Part shown: positions 26,361-33,069 of the stretch, one piece after another
Numbering within the stretch: position 1 is the stretch's first letter
Layout of the letters: each line of letters opens with the position of its first letter
NCBI RefSeq assembly: GCF_928381405.1
Contig: NZ_CAKMSB010000016.1
Coordinates: forward strand, 1-33,069
Origin: Rothia nasisuis
GTDB lineage: Bacteria > Actinomycetota > Actinomycetes > Actinomycetales > Micrococcaceae
Length of the DNA: 33,069 nucleotides
Direction: 5' to 3'
The notes under the pieces: model-generated
What the model saw: the letters and a program-made list of their open reading frames with translations, nothing else
Database searches by the model: none
What the model was told of the DNA's origin: nothing
Program-made: the position numbers and the translations under genes

Positions 26361-27732
26361 GCACGCCCACAGACACCGGTGAGTAGTCGGGCAGAACCTG
26401 CGCTATGCGGGCACTATCGATTCCCAGCCCCTTAGACATGACCTCAGCTGCAACAGCCCGGTAGTCCGTGAGAATTGCGTTGTCTTTATCTTCTGCGTTA
26501 TCGAGGCCAATCCACGTACCTCCGGCTACCTTTCCGGTGGCGCGGCCCGAGAGAATAAACGAGAAGTTACCGGCACCGTGGTCGGTTCCCAGCGACGCAT
26601 TTTCTACTGTGGTTCGGCCGAATTCAGAAACGGTCATCACAACCACGTTCTGCATGCGCACCGCACCCATATCCTGATAGAAGGCCCCCAGGGTGTCACC
26701 CAGGTCTTTAGCCAGAATGTTAACCTGGCTCAGCTGGCCTCGGTGGGTATCCCAACCGCTCTGATCAACGGTGACCACCTGCACACCCTTACCAGCTTTA
26801 AGAATCTGAGCGATGTCTTTCATGCTGTTACCGAAGTCAGAATCGGGGTAGGCAGCACCGTTTTCCGGCGTGTAGGAGGCTGCCTCTAGGGTCTGGACTT
26901 CGCTCATGGAGCTGAGCGTCGTCTTGACCATGTTGCCGAGCTCTCCCCCCACGTTAGCGTTGATGCGCTGGGCCAGAGCACCTATGGTATCAACGTCCTT
27001 GGCTGTTGATTTCACCTTGTAGTCCGAGAATCCGTTGATTGCTAGCACTTCCTGGTCGGTGCCATAGAAGCCGCCTGCGACATGCCCGGCGTGGGAGAAA
27101 GCCCTGAACTGGGAGGCGTTATCTTCGGTGGCATCAAGCAGGCGAGCCAGCCATCCGGTCTTGTACTGCACCGGGGCCGAACGGTCTGCTTCTTTGTAGT
27201 TAGTAAAGTGCGATCGGGTGTTCTCGCTGATACCCACGGAGTGGACGATGGACAGGTCACCGGCGACCCAGGCTGAGCGGAGCCCCGAGAGCTCGGGGGC
27301 CAGCATAAAGGTCGAGTCGATGACCTGCGCCCCCGCCATAGAAGGCGTCTTACGGGTCGTCTTGCGTGATGCCGTGTAGTGGGAATCTCCGTAGGGTGTC
27401 ACCAAAGAAAGACCGTCGGCGCCTCCGCGGAGGTAAACCACAATGAGCACCGTGCCATCGCCTACGGGCTCAGCTGCGTAGGCGTAGCGGGGGGCGGCTG
27501 ATTCGGTCAGCATGACGGTGCTCAAGGAGAGCACACCGAGGCCAGCTCCGGTCAGAAGACTGCGACGGTTGAGGCTGAGTCGTTCTGCGGCAATTTCATT
27601 TGCCCTGCGGACGGACCCTACCGTCTCGCCCGTTTGGGTATCTACGAGGAAGTTACGGCGGTCATCACCAGAATGGTGGTGCACCTGGTGCAGGTCGTCA
27701 GTTTTGAGAAAAAGGGTGCTGAGGGGCTTCAT
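26353..27732 (-). CDS. DUF1501 family protein with Tat signal
   Basis: A 459-residue exported protein. Residues 55-85 (NRRSLLTGAGLGVLSLSTVM, then a small-residue cleavage region near AYAAEP) form a twin-arginine signal after an unusually long 54-residue N-region with the histidine-rich stretch HQVHHHSGDD. The mature part has DUF1501 hallmarks: VYLRGGADGLSLVTPYGD, GWDTHRGQ and TVSEFGRTTVENASLGTDHG, the alkaline-phosphatase/sulfatase-like fold. It follows the DUF1800 gene by 47 bp; the two families are almost always neighbours, but their substrate is unknown. It is convergent with pnuC, with an 8-bp overlap. Confidence 0.9.
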   Translation of the reverse strand: MKPLSTLFLKTDDLHQVHHHSGDDRRNFLVDTQTGETVGSVRRANEIAAERLSLNRRSLLTGAGLGVLSLSTVMLTESAAPRYAYAAEPVGDGTVLIVVYLRGGADGLSLVTPYGDSHYTASRKTTRKTPSMAGAQVIDSTFMLAPELSGLRSAWVAGDLSIVHSVGISENTRSHFTNYKEADRSAPVQYKTGWLARLLDATEDNASQFRAFSHAGHVAGGFYGTDQEVLAINGFSDYKVKSTAKDVDTIGALAQRINANVGGELGNMVKTTLSSMSEVQTLEAASYTPENGAAYPDSDFGNSMKDIAQILKAGKGVQVVTVDQSGWDTHRGQLSQVNILAKDLGDTLGAFYQDMGAVRMQNVVVMTVSEFGRTTVENASLGTDHGAGNFSFILSGRATGKVAGGTWIGLDNAEDKDNAILTDYRAVAAEVMSKGLGIDSARIAQVLPDYSPVSVGVLN

Positions 27733-27779
27733 ACGGCTTCTTTCATCGTTCAGCAGGTTTCGTGCAATGTGGGCAGATT

Positions 27780-29348
27780 TTATGCGAGCATCAGTAGAGG
27801 GGAGGTCAGGCTCGCTTCAATCATTCTCTTGATCTGTTCTTCTGTGACAGCTTGGCTCAGGGTAGCTCCGGCAGACTGCCCAAGCACCGCTTCGGGGCTC
27901 CGGTTACTTGCATAGAGCACAAGGGCTTCAATAAGAGCCTCATCGGGTTCGTAGCCGCTGATCTTAGTGAAGAGGATTTTGGCGGCCTCGTTCAGGCTGG
28001 TTGTATCGGGAGTAATTCCCAGCGCTTGAGACCAGATTATGGGCTGAGACCAGAGGGTGAACTTCGACGGGTCGGAGCCGTCCCAGGTATCGATGTAGTT
28101 GACGAACCGTGAGAACTTGTTGATTCCAGAGTAGTGGGCGGAACTCATCCAGGCCCGAGGATCCAGCGGGTAGCCGTCCGTCGCCGGAGAGTTGAAAGGA
28201 ACGCCGCCACCGCTCTCAAAGAGCATCCGCCACATTTTGTAGAGAGCGTTGTGCAGGCTGGTTGTGGTATCAAAGCTGACCTTGCCTTTGAGGGTCAACT
28301 GCCCGGACGCCATCAGTGAGCAGAAAATACTCCAGGGGCGGCGCGCGGTGTGCCCGGCTGATTGCATAAACTCCGGTGCAAGAACCAGAGCACGCACCAC
28401 TGGGCGGATGTCGGTGTCGTTCTGCACGTAGATGTCGGTCAGTTTCTGCGCCAGAGCTTCGGTGTTCAGTTCGTCGCCGATAAAGTACTGGATGAGTTTA
28501 CGGGAGATTCTCAGGCCCGTGAGACGGTCACCAGCCAGGTAGTCGGTGAGCTCCCGTAGGGTAGCGTACATATCTTGTGCGGTAGAACCACCGTTGGTGA
28601 AGGTCTTCCCTGCCAGGGTTACGGGGCCGAAGGCGTGGTACATGGGGTCAGCACCACTGCCGTAGGTGGTGACATCGCCCCTAAACCCTGTCATCAAGGT
28701 GGCCGCAGCAACAACGTCCTCCTGGGTGTAGCCTTTTTCGGTGCCCCAGGAGTAAAGCTCCATAATTTCGCGCCCCAGATTCTCATTGAGCGCATACCGG
28801 GTGTTGGTGTGGTTATCCAGGAACATGCTGATGGTTTGCGTGTTAACAAGATCCCATAGCAAATCCTTGTAGCGCCCCAGGGCACCATCGTAGAGGGTTG
28901 GTATGTAGTCGTGATAGCCGTCGGGGGCTTTATCGATATTGCTGGCTATCAGGTCGGCCCAAAAAAGTGCCATCACATTTTGAAGCTGCTTACGCGAACC
29001 CCACATCCGGTGCAGAGCCGCTTCAATGACGTAGGTGGCTATATCGTAGGGGCTAGAAGTTTTCTTCTGATAATTTTCCATGTAGACGCGATCACGAGTT
29101 CTGCCAGCTTCACGCGCTGTAAAGACGCTGGGAAAGAGCGCCGCACGTTCGGACTCATATTGAGCGCTTTCCTGAATTGATTCAGGAGCAAGTTGGGTAT
29201 CTAGCCAGTTCGCTAACCCCTTAGACTCGATCTCATCTGCAATTTGTTGTGTCGGTGCAGTGCAGAGCTTTCGAGCGGCTATCCATCCATCTGTTGTCTT
29301 CAGCGTGGTTCCCTGAAGGAAAGGAGAGGAAATGTTCTTACTTGCCAT
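27780..29348 (-). CDS. DUF1800 family protein
   Basis: A 522-residue protein of the DUF1800 family, usually encoded directly upstream of a DUF1501 gene. Recognisable parts: an N-terminal ARKLCTAPTQQIADEIESKG, MHRMWGSRKQLQNVMALFWA, and LNENLGREIMELYSWGTEKG then YTQEDVVAAATLMTG, where the family shows a conserved NENLARE/ELHTLG-like segment. No signal peptide is visible, although the DUF1501 partner carries a Tat signal, so it might be exported with the partner or stay inside; this is unresolved. The ATG at 29348 directly follows the stop of a possible 11-codon leader ORF. Biochemical role unknown. Confidence 0.88.
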   Translation of the reverse strand: MASKNISSPFLQGTTLKTTDGWIAARKLCTAPTQQIADEIESKGLANWLDTQLAPESIQESAQYESERAALFPSVFTAREAGRTRDRVYMENYQKKTSSPYDIATYVIEAALHRMWGSRKQLQNVMALFWADLIASNIDKAPDGYHDYIPTLYDGALGRYKDLLWDLVNTQTISMFLDNHTNTRYALNENLGREIMELYSWGTEKGYTQEDVVAAATLMTGFRGDVTTYGSGADPMYHAFGPVTLAGKTFTNGGSTAQDMYATLRELTDYLAGDRLTGLRISRKLIQYFIGDELNTEALAQKLTDIYVQNDTDIRPVVRALVLAPEFMQSAGHTARRPWSIFCSLMASGQLTLKGKVSFDTTTSLHNALYKMWRMLFESGGGVPFNSPATDGYPLDPRAWMSSAHYSGINKFSRFVNYIDTWDGSDPSKFTLWSQPIIWSQALGITPDTTSLNEAAKILFTKISGYEPDEALIEALVLYASNRSPEAVLGQSAGATLSQAVTEEQIKRMIEASLTSPLLMLA

Positions 29349-29384
29349 CTAGCTATACCCCTTGCGGTTGTGTAGGGCTTTCAT
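29349..29384 (-). CDS. Possible 11-codon leader ORF before the DUF1800 gene
   Basis: Reads MKALHNRKGYS then TAG, and the TAG is followed immediately by the ATG of the DUF1800 gene. A strong ribosome binding site (GGGGAGGTGAAA) precedes the ATG at 29384, stronger than the AAGGGG lying inside the leader. Ribosomes finishing the leader would restart on the next codon. It is too short for proof by sequence. Confidence 0.35.
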   Translation of the reverse strand: MKALHNRKGYS

Positions 29385-29439
29385 TTTCACCTCCCCTATC
29401 CTAAACATGCTTACTACCAGAGCAAGCGTTCCAGCAAAA

Positions 29440-29473
29440 AAGTGGACAAATAACCACATATAAGTGGACAAAT
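29440..29473. promoter_or_regulatory. Two direct boxes aagtggacaaat upstream of the DUF1800 gene
   Basis: The 12-bp sequence aagtggacaaat occurs identically at 29440-29451 and 29462-29473, 22 bp apart, which is close to two helical turns. It lies about 90-125 bp upstream of the DUF1800 start, a reasonable spot for an activator or repressor site. No known regulator is assigned. Confidence 0.4.
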
Positions 29474-29583
29474 TTGGGCTTACCTGGCCCTCACAAGACA
29501 TTGAAGTTTAAAGATGAAGCTTAAGAATTCGAGGGAAGCAACCTTGCGGGGTTATAGGGCAAAAAATGCGCCCCCAACGCCCT

Positions 29584-29672
29584 TCCCTCCCCACAGACCA
29601 CAAGACAAACTCTCTCGAAGCCACGGGGTGATAACATCGGCACCCTCCCTCCCCACAGACCACAAGACAAAC
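29584..29672. repeat. Two 27-bp direct repeats
   Basis: Identical 27-bp copies at 29584-29610 and 29646-29672, containing ccccacagaccacaagacaa, with starts 62 bp apart. Only two copies and no cas genes, so not a CRISPR array. Confidence 0.85.
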
Positions 29673-29724
29673 AGCCCCGTAGGTTAGCCCACGATCCCAT
29701 TTTCTGTTCTATAACCCAATAAGC

Positions 29725-29789
29725 GAGCGTGCGTCAAATCGCCGAGCGTGCACCCACCTGCCGCACGCTCGGCGATTTGACGCACGCTC
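29725..29789. repeat. Perfect palindrome with 27-bp arms
   Basis: Arms 29725-29751 and 29763-29789 are exact reverse complements around an 11-bp spacer, and contain gcgtgcgtcaaatcgccgag. No U-tract follows on either side. It has the same long-arm design as the palindromes at 7182 and 10899 but a different arm sequence. Confidence 0.85.
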
Positions 29790-29883
29790 ACCGAGAAAGC
29801 AGTCATAGGAATGCCCCGTTTGGCTTACTCCCAAACCCCTCATCCGCTCACGGCTGACACATACGCAATGACAGAACACAAAT

Positions 29884-29908
29884 GCCCCGGTTCAATTGAG
29901 CCGGGGCT
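29884..29908 (-). terminator. Terminator-like hairpin after the tRNA-Gly remnant
   Basis: gccccgg and ccggggc arms (29884-29890, 29901-29907) flank a short AT-rich loop and sit just past the CCA end of the tRNA remnant, as a tRNA terminator would. On the minus strand the stem is followed by ATTTGTGTT. Confidence 0.6.
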
Positions 29909-29912
29909 TACG

Positions 29913-29963
29913 TGGAGCGGTTGACGAGATGTGAACTCGCGACATCCACCTTGGCAAGGTGAT
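29913..29963 (-). pseudogene. tRNA-Gly(GCC) 3' remnant
   Basis: On the minus strand the anticodon arm (ACC TTGCCAA GGT, anticodon GCC), variable region, T arm (gcgag, loop ttcacat, ctcgt) and acceptor 3' strand ending CCA are recognisable. The 5' acceptor strand and D arm are absent; the sequence upstream does not pair. The T loop has C instead of the invariant A58. It is therefore a non-functional 3' half. Integrating elements commonly leave such tRNA 3' ends as attachment sites. Confidence 0.75.
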
Positions 29964-30002
29964 GAACAATGATTTTCGCGTAGCGAATCAGAAATCGTGG
30001 GT

Positions 30003-30109
30003 GGTGACGCGCCCGGGGCAGGACACACTTTTTGTCCTATAACCCGTGGTTGGGGTGGTCGTGGTGGGTGACGCACCCGGGGTGGGGCACACTTTTTGTC
30101 CTATAACCC
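30003..30109. repeat. Two 43-bp near-identical direct repeats ending in ctataaccc
   Basis: Copies at 30003-30045 and 30067-30109 (64 bp apart) match at 39 of 43 positions and share actttttgtcctataaccc. The ctataaccc core recurs at 30117 and 29709, and in inverted form near 29551 (ggggttatagggc). The copies lie on both sides of the tRNA-Gly remnant. Confidence 0.8.
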
Positions 30110-30140
30110 ATACCCCCTATAACCCGCTTAAATATAAAAA

Positions 30141-30174
30141 AGCCGGTTTCAACAAGTGGGCGATGAAACCGGCT
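30141..30174 (-). terminator. Rho-independent terminator of tRNA-Ser
   Basis: Perfect 10-bp stem: agccggtttc (30141-30150) and gaaaccggct (30165-30174), 14-nt loop, followed on the minus strand by TTTTTATATT. It starts at the CCA end of the tRNA gene. Confidence 0.9.
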
Positions 30175-30261
30175 GGCGGAGGATGGGGGATTTGAACCCC
30201 CGAGGGCGTGAACCCAACACGCGTTCCAGGCGTGCGCCATAGGCCGCTAGGCGAATCCTCC
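30174..30261 (-). tRNA. tRNA-Ser(GGA)
   Basis: An 88-nt class II tRNA with encoded CCA. The acceptor stem (ggaggat with atcctcc) is fully paired, discriminator G as expected for serine, anticodon GGA at 30225-30227 in loop CTGGAAC with stem CACGC/GCGTG, a long variable arm, and T loop GTTCAAATC. It reads UCC and UCU codons. Confidence 0.95.
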
Positions 30262-30432
30262 AGAGTCTCGCTTCGACCGGGCAGAGCCCAACCTCACGGA
30301 AGCGAACAGATATGAGCATACCCCACCCCCAGCACCCCGCGCAAACCACAGGCGCAGATCCTCACCAGGCGAGCGGGGCCTCACCGGCGTCCGTATGCTT
30401 GCTGGCACCGCGGTGGCCTGCGGCGGCACCTT

Positions 30433-30461
30433 TTGTCTTTTGGGGCGGCGTACGGTACAGT
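30433..30461 (+). promoter_or_regulatory. Promoter of SRP RNA
   Basis: TTGTCT (30433-30438) and TACAGT (30456-30461) are separated by exactly 17 bp, an ideal vegetative promoter; transcription would start near 30468, at the base of the SRP RNA stem. Confidence 0.75.
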
Positions 30462-30466
30462 GATGG

Positions 30467-30556
30467 GAGCCCCTTACGTGGCGTCATCGTGGAAAACTCC
30501 CCCAGGGCCGGAAGGCAGCAAGGGTATCTGGGCTCTGACGGGTGCGTAAGGGGTCT
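30467..30556 (+). ncRNA. ffs: Signal recognition particle RNA, small bacterial type
   Basis: The Ffh-binding hairpin is visible as ccagggccggaaggcagcaa followed by gggtatctggg, containing the conserved GGAAG and AGCA internal loops. The ends pair closely (ccccttac with gtaagggg), forming a rod of about 90 nt with no Alu domain. The RNA guides membrane-protein ribosomes together with Ffh. The ends are estimated from the pairing and from the promoter; they may be off by a few bases. It lies upstream of dnaX, a common actinobacterial arrangement. Confidence 0.92.
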
Positions 30557-30907
30557 TTAGTATGCCCAGTACACACGGGCAGTGTGGGGGTCATAGGTAA
30601 ATACAGTGCACTACCCTGCGCACATCCAGCGAAAAGACGCACAACCATTTCTGGGGAGCTAAGAATCGTGGCCTTTGAATACAGCCCCACTCCCCTGACC
30701 CCAAGCAACCGGAACAGCCAGCTAGCTCCTATTTAAGCTGGTCGCCTACCGTCTAGGCCCAGTTCTTAAAACGTCAGCCGCCCGCACTACACTGTTAAAC
30801 AGCGCATAGGTAGCACCCTGGCAGACGCGGGCACCCTCACCGCCCCACACCTGCTGGTGAAAGTAGCCACCCGGTGCGCGCCTCTAGTAGTCAACCGAAG
30901 GTTTCTT
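30557..30907. other. Intergenic region between ffs and dnaX
   Basis: I see no convincing gene here. A GTG with an upstream GGGGAG at about 30668 opens only 22 codons (AFEYSPTPLTPSNRNSQLAP), and longer frames look random. No strong terminator follows ffs. The dnaX promoter should be in this region but I cannot fix it. Confidence 0.5.
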
Positions 30908-33069
30908 GTGAGCACTGCACTGTACCGCCGTTACCGCCCGGAGTCGTTCACCGACGTTATCGGGCAAGAGCATGTCACCGAACCCCTCATGACCGCCCTC
31001 GCAAAGAACCGCGTCAACCACGCCTACCTGTTCTCTGGCCCGCGCGGTTGCGGCAAGACCACCTCAGCACGCATCCTGGCCCGCTGCCTCAACTGTGCAG
31101 AAGGCCCCACCCCGCACCCGTGTGGGGTCTGCGAGTCCTGCACGGAGCTTTCCCGCGACGGCGGGGGCTCCCTCGATGTGATAGAAATGGACGCCGCCTC
31201 GCACGGAGGCGTTGACCACGCACGTGATTTGCGGGAACGTGCCACTTTCGCCCCGGTACGCGACCGCTACAAAATCTTTATTATCGATGAGGCCCACATG
31301 GTTACGCGTGAGGGGTTCAACGCTCTCCTCAAGATTGTTGAAGAGCCCCCGGCGCATATCAAGTTCATCTTTGCCACCACCGAGCCCAACAAGGTTCTGG
31401 GTACTATCAGGTCACGCACCCACCACTACCCCTTCCGCCTGGTTCCACCGCAGATTCTGGGTAATTACCTGGCCAAGCTCTGCGCTGAAGAGGGCGTTAA
31501 GGTGGCCGACGGTGTGCTGCCGCTGGTCGTCCGCGCAGGTGGCGGATCAGTGCGTGATTCGCTCTCTATTCTTGACCAGCTTATGGCCGGTGCGACTAAC
31601 GAGCAGGGCATATCCTACGATTTGGCGGTAGCCCTGCTGGGCTTTACCCACAGTGAGCTATTGGACGAGGTGGTAGATGCCTTCGCCTCCGGTTCAGCTG
31701 CCCAGGTTTTTTCATCCGTAGACAGGGTGATTCAGACCGGTCAAGATCCCCGGCGTTTTGTCGAGGATTTACTAGAGCGCTTTCGCGATGTGATTATGGT
31801 CAAGGCGGTTCCAGACGCAGCCGGATCAATTCTGCGCGGGCTACCCACTGACCAGCTAGAGCGGCTACGCACTCAGGCCGAGCTGCTGGGCTCAGCGGAG
31901 CTCACACGGGCGGCAGACGTGACCAACGAGGCCCTCAACGAGATGAGCGGGGCCATGAACCCCCAGCTTCACTTGGAGCTTCTTTGTGCTCGCCTTCTGC
32001 TGACCACCGGTGAGCAGAGCGTCGGTGCACTGACCGCCCGCCTAGATAGGTTAGAGCGGCAGTTGGCGTCAGGGCAGGGCGGTGCCGTCCCCGTACAGAA
32101 CGCCCAGCCGCCGAGCAGGGGTGGGGCAGACGGCACCCAGGGCTCAGGTAGCCCGCTCGAGCGCGCCCGGCGGCAACTCACGCAGCCCCCTGCACGCCAG
32201 GATTCAGGCGCAAGCCAGACTTCAAGTGCGGGCCAGGCTTCAAGTGCGGACCGCCCCCCACTGGCAGCTCCCCTAGCCGGTGCACCTCTGGCAGATGCAC
32301 CATCCGGCCCCAGCGCCACCCAGGCCGACGCGCAGGGTACAGGTCCGCAGAGCACAGACCGCGCGCAGCCCGTGGCCCACCAGCCCGGTGAGCCCGGAAA
32401 CCCCGGGCAGAATACTGTTGATATGGTGCTGAACTCCTGGTCAGATGTGGTTGCCCGAGTTCAGGCGCCCTTCGCGCGCGCCCAATTCGCCCTCTGTGAG
32501 CCTTCAAAATTTGAAAACGGCGCCCTCTTCCTGCGCGCAGAAATGGCCGTGCTCAAATCTGTCAAGGACTACCTGCCCCAGCTTCAACAAGCCCTCAACC
32601 AGGTACTCAGCCTACAGGTGCAGCTCCGCGGTGAAGTCAAGAAACCCGGCGGCTCTTCTGACGGAAACGGGGGGGCACGGCCACCACAAGGGGCCGCGCA
32701 GGGCTCAGCTGGGGGCCGCGCCAGTAGCCAGCAGAACCAGCAATCCCCCCACACCAACCAGGGGTGGAGCCAGGCTCAAGAACAGCCCCCTGCCCCTCAG
32801 CAAGGCAGTGCCCGCCCAGGGCCCACCCAACAGACACCGGCCCCGCTAGCTGAGGGCCCGCGAGGCGGCGAACAGGCCTGGGCAGCACACGGCCAGCCGC
32901 GCTCCCCCGAGCCTCCGGCCTGGAGCCAGGATGACTGGAATAACCCCGTCACCACCTGGCAGGTTGCGTCAATCCCCCGTGAAGAGGGTGAAGGCGCCCC
33001 CGAAGGTGGCCAGGCTCAGCCTGAGAGTGCCGCCGCAGGCGCGGCCAACACCGATACCCCCACCCGCCC
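30908..33069 (+). CDS. dnaX: DNA polymerase III subunits gamma/tau, 3' end cut by window
   Basis: Clamp-loader ATPase of the replicative polymerase. Starts GTG at 30908 (ALYRRYRPESFTDVIGQEHV), preceded by GAAGG; the frame is open to the window end, about 720 residues. Walker A GPRGCGKTT is near residue 44, the zinc ribbon CLNCAEGP...CGVCESC follows, then Walker B IIDEAHM near 125 and the sensor region FATTEPNK. SRTHHYPFRLVPP is typical of actinobacteria. After about residue 380 a Pro/Gln/Ala/Ser-rich linker contains short repeats (SSAGQASSA), then a folded tau segment (VLNSWSDVVARVQAPFARAQ), then more disordered linker. I see no A-rich slippery run for gamma formation. The C-terminus is beyond the window. 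Confidence 0.95.
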   Translation, partial: MSTALYRRYRPESFTDVIGQEHVTEPLMTALAKNRVNHAYLFSGPRGCGKTTSARILARCLNCAEGPTPHPCGVCESCTELSRDGGGSLDVIEMDAASHGGVDHARDLRERATFAPVRDRYKIFIIDEAHMVTREGFNALLKIVEEPPAHIKFIFATTEPNKVLGTIRSRTHHYPFRLVPPQILGNYLAKLCAEEGVKVADGVLPLVVRAGGGSVRDSLSILDQLMAGATNEQGISYDLAVALLGFTHSELLDEVVDAFASGSAAQVFSSVDRVIQTGQDPRRFVEDLLERFRDVIMVKAVPDAAGSILRGLPTDQLERLRTQAELLGSAELTRAADVTNEALNEMSGAMNPQLHLELLCARLLLTTGEQSVGALTARLDRLERQLASGQGGAVPVQNAQPPSRGGADGTQGSGSPLERARRQLTQPPARQDSGASQTSSAGQASSADRPPLAAPLAGAPLADAPSGPSATQADAQGTGPQSTDRAQPVAHQPGEPGNPGQNTVDMVLNSWSDVVARVQAPFARAQFALCEPSKFENGALFLRAEMAVLKSVKDYLPQLQQALNQVLSLQVQLRGEVKKPGGSSDGNGGARPPQGAAQGSAGGRASSQQNQQSPHTNQGWSQAQEQPPAPQQGSARPGPTQQTPAPLAEGPRGGEQAWAAHGQPRSPEPPAWSQDDWNNPVTTWQVASIPREEGEGAPEGGQAQPESAAAGAANTDTPTR

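Larger units (their letters stand above)
29385..29912. other. Gene-free, repeat-rich intergenic region
   Basis: No plausible gene. It contains tandem 12-bp boxes at 29440-29473, two 27-bp direct repeats at 29584-29610 and 29646-29672 (62 bp apart), inverted and direct copies of a ctataaccc motif (inverted near 29551, direct at 29709), a perfect 27-bp-arm palindrome at 29725-29789, and the tRNA-Gly remnant's terminator at 29884-29908. The concentration of repeats beside a broken tRNA suggests an old integration site. Confidence 0.6.

Noticed and set aside
29584-29672. CRISPR array
   Set aside because: Only two repeat copies, no further spacers and no cas genes.
30542-30736. 64-codon ORF between ffs and dnaX
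   Set aside because: It starts inside the SRP RNA 3' end and shows no family features.
30908-33069. Programmed frameshift in dnaX to make gamma
   Set aside because: No A-rich slippery heptamer is visible in the readable part of the gene.

Overview
The window is GC-rich chromosomal DNA from an actinobacterium. The leucine-, alanine- and arginine-rich proteins, the lhr-nei2 pair, SRP RNA beside dnaX, a cysteine-free L36 next to a CobW-like protein, and many apparently leaderless genes all fit Micrococcaceae. Rothia is my best guess, inferred from gene content and not from any search. It looks like a draft contig: bases 1-29 are Illumina Nextera adapter, and genes are cut at both ends (lhr on the left, dnaX on the right).

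Layout. 30-7.2 kb: DNA and RNA maintenance genes, namely the 3' part of lhr helicase, a small membrane protein on the other strand, nei2 DNA glycosylase and an RluA-type pseudouridine synthase. 7.3-10.1 kb: an MFS transporter divergent from a GH76 glycosidase. 10.15-10.8 kb: ohrR and ohr, both decapitated by one deletion at about 10415. 11.07-13.7 kb: tgt (tRNA-guanine transglycosylase) followed by two SRPBCC/AHSA1 paralogues. 13.7-17.04 kb: an accessory scar made of a decayed IS256-family element, an AT-rich two-gene segment (LeuD-like swivel protein plus SAM methyltransferase, with its own terminator) and a decayed IS3-family element with both inverted repeats. 17.1-19.1 kb: a thioesterase, then a zinc-starvation unit (CobW-like protein and rpmJ paralogue) behind a Zur-like palindrome. 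19.2-23.1 kb: two tandem amino-acid permeases and a YhhQ-type queuosine-precursor transporter. 23.3-26.4 kb: a TetR regulator, a small conserved protein, and nadR-pnuC for nicotinamide riboside salvage. 26.35-29.35 kb: a DUF1800-DUF1501 pair with a possible 11-codon leader ORF. 29.4-30.3 kb: a gene-free, repeat-rich stretch with a 3' remnant of tRNA-Gly, then intact tRNA-Ser(GGA). 30.47 kb to the end: SRP RNA and dnaX.

Functional links. tgt and the YhhQ transporter together suggest queuosine-base salvage. nadR with pnuC gives nicotinamide riboside uptake, trapping and conversion to NAD. lhr with nei2 suggests DNA repair. The CobW-like protein with cysteine-free L36 suggests zinc sparing.

Seven protein genes have a -10-like hexamer only 6-7 nt before the start codon, which predicts leaderless mRNAs and settles several start sites. 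I found no CRISPR array and no complete defence system. The least familiar parts are the LeuD-like/methyltransferase segment, the repeat cluster around the tRNA-Gly remnant, and the leader ORF of the DUF1800-DUF1501 pair.
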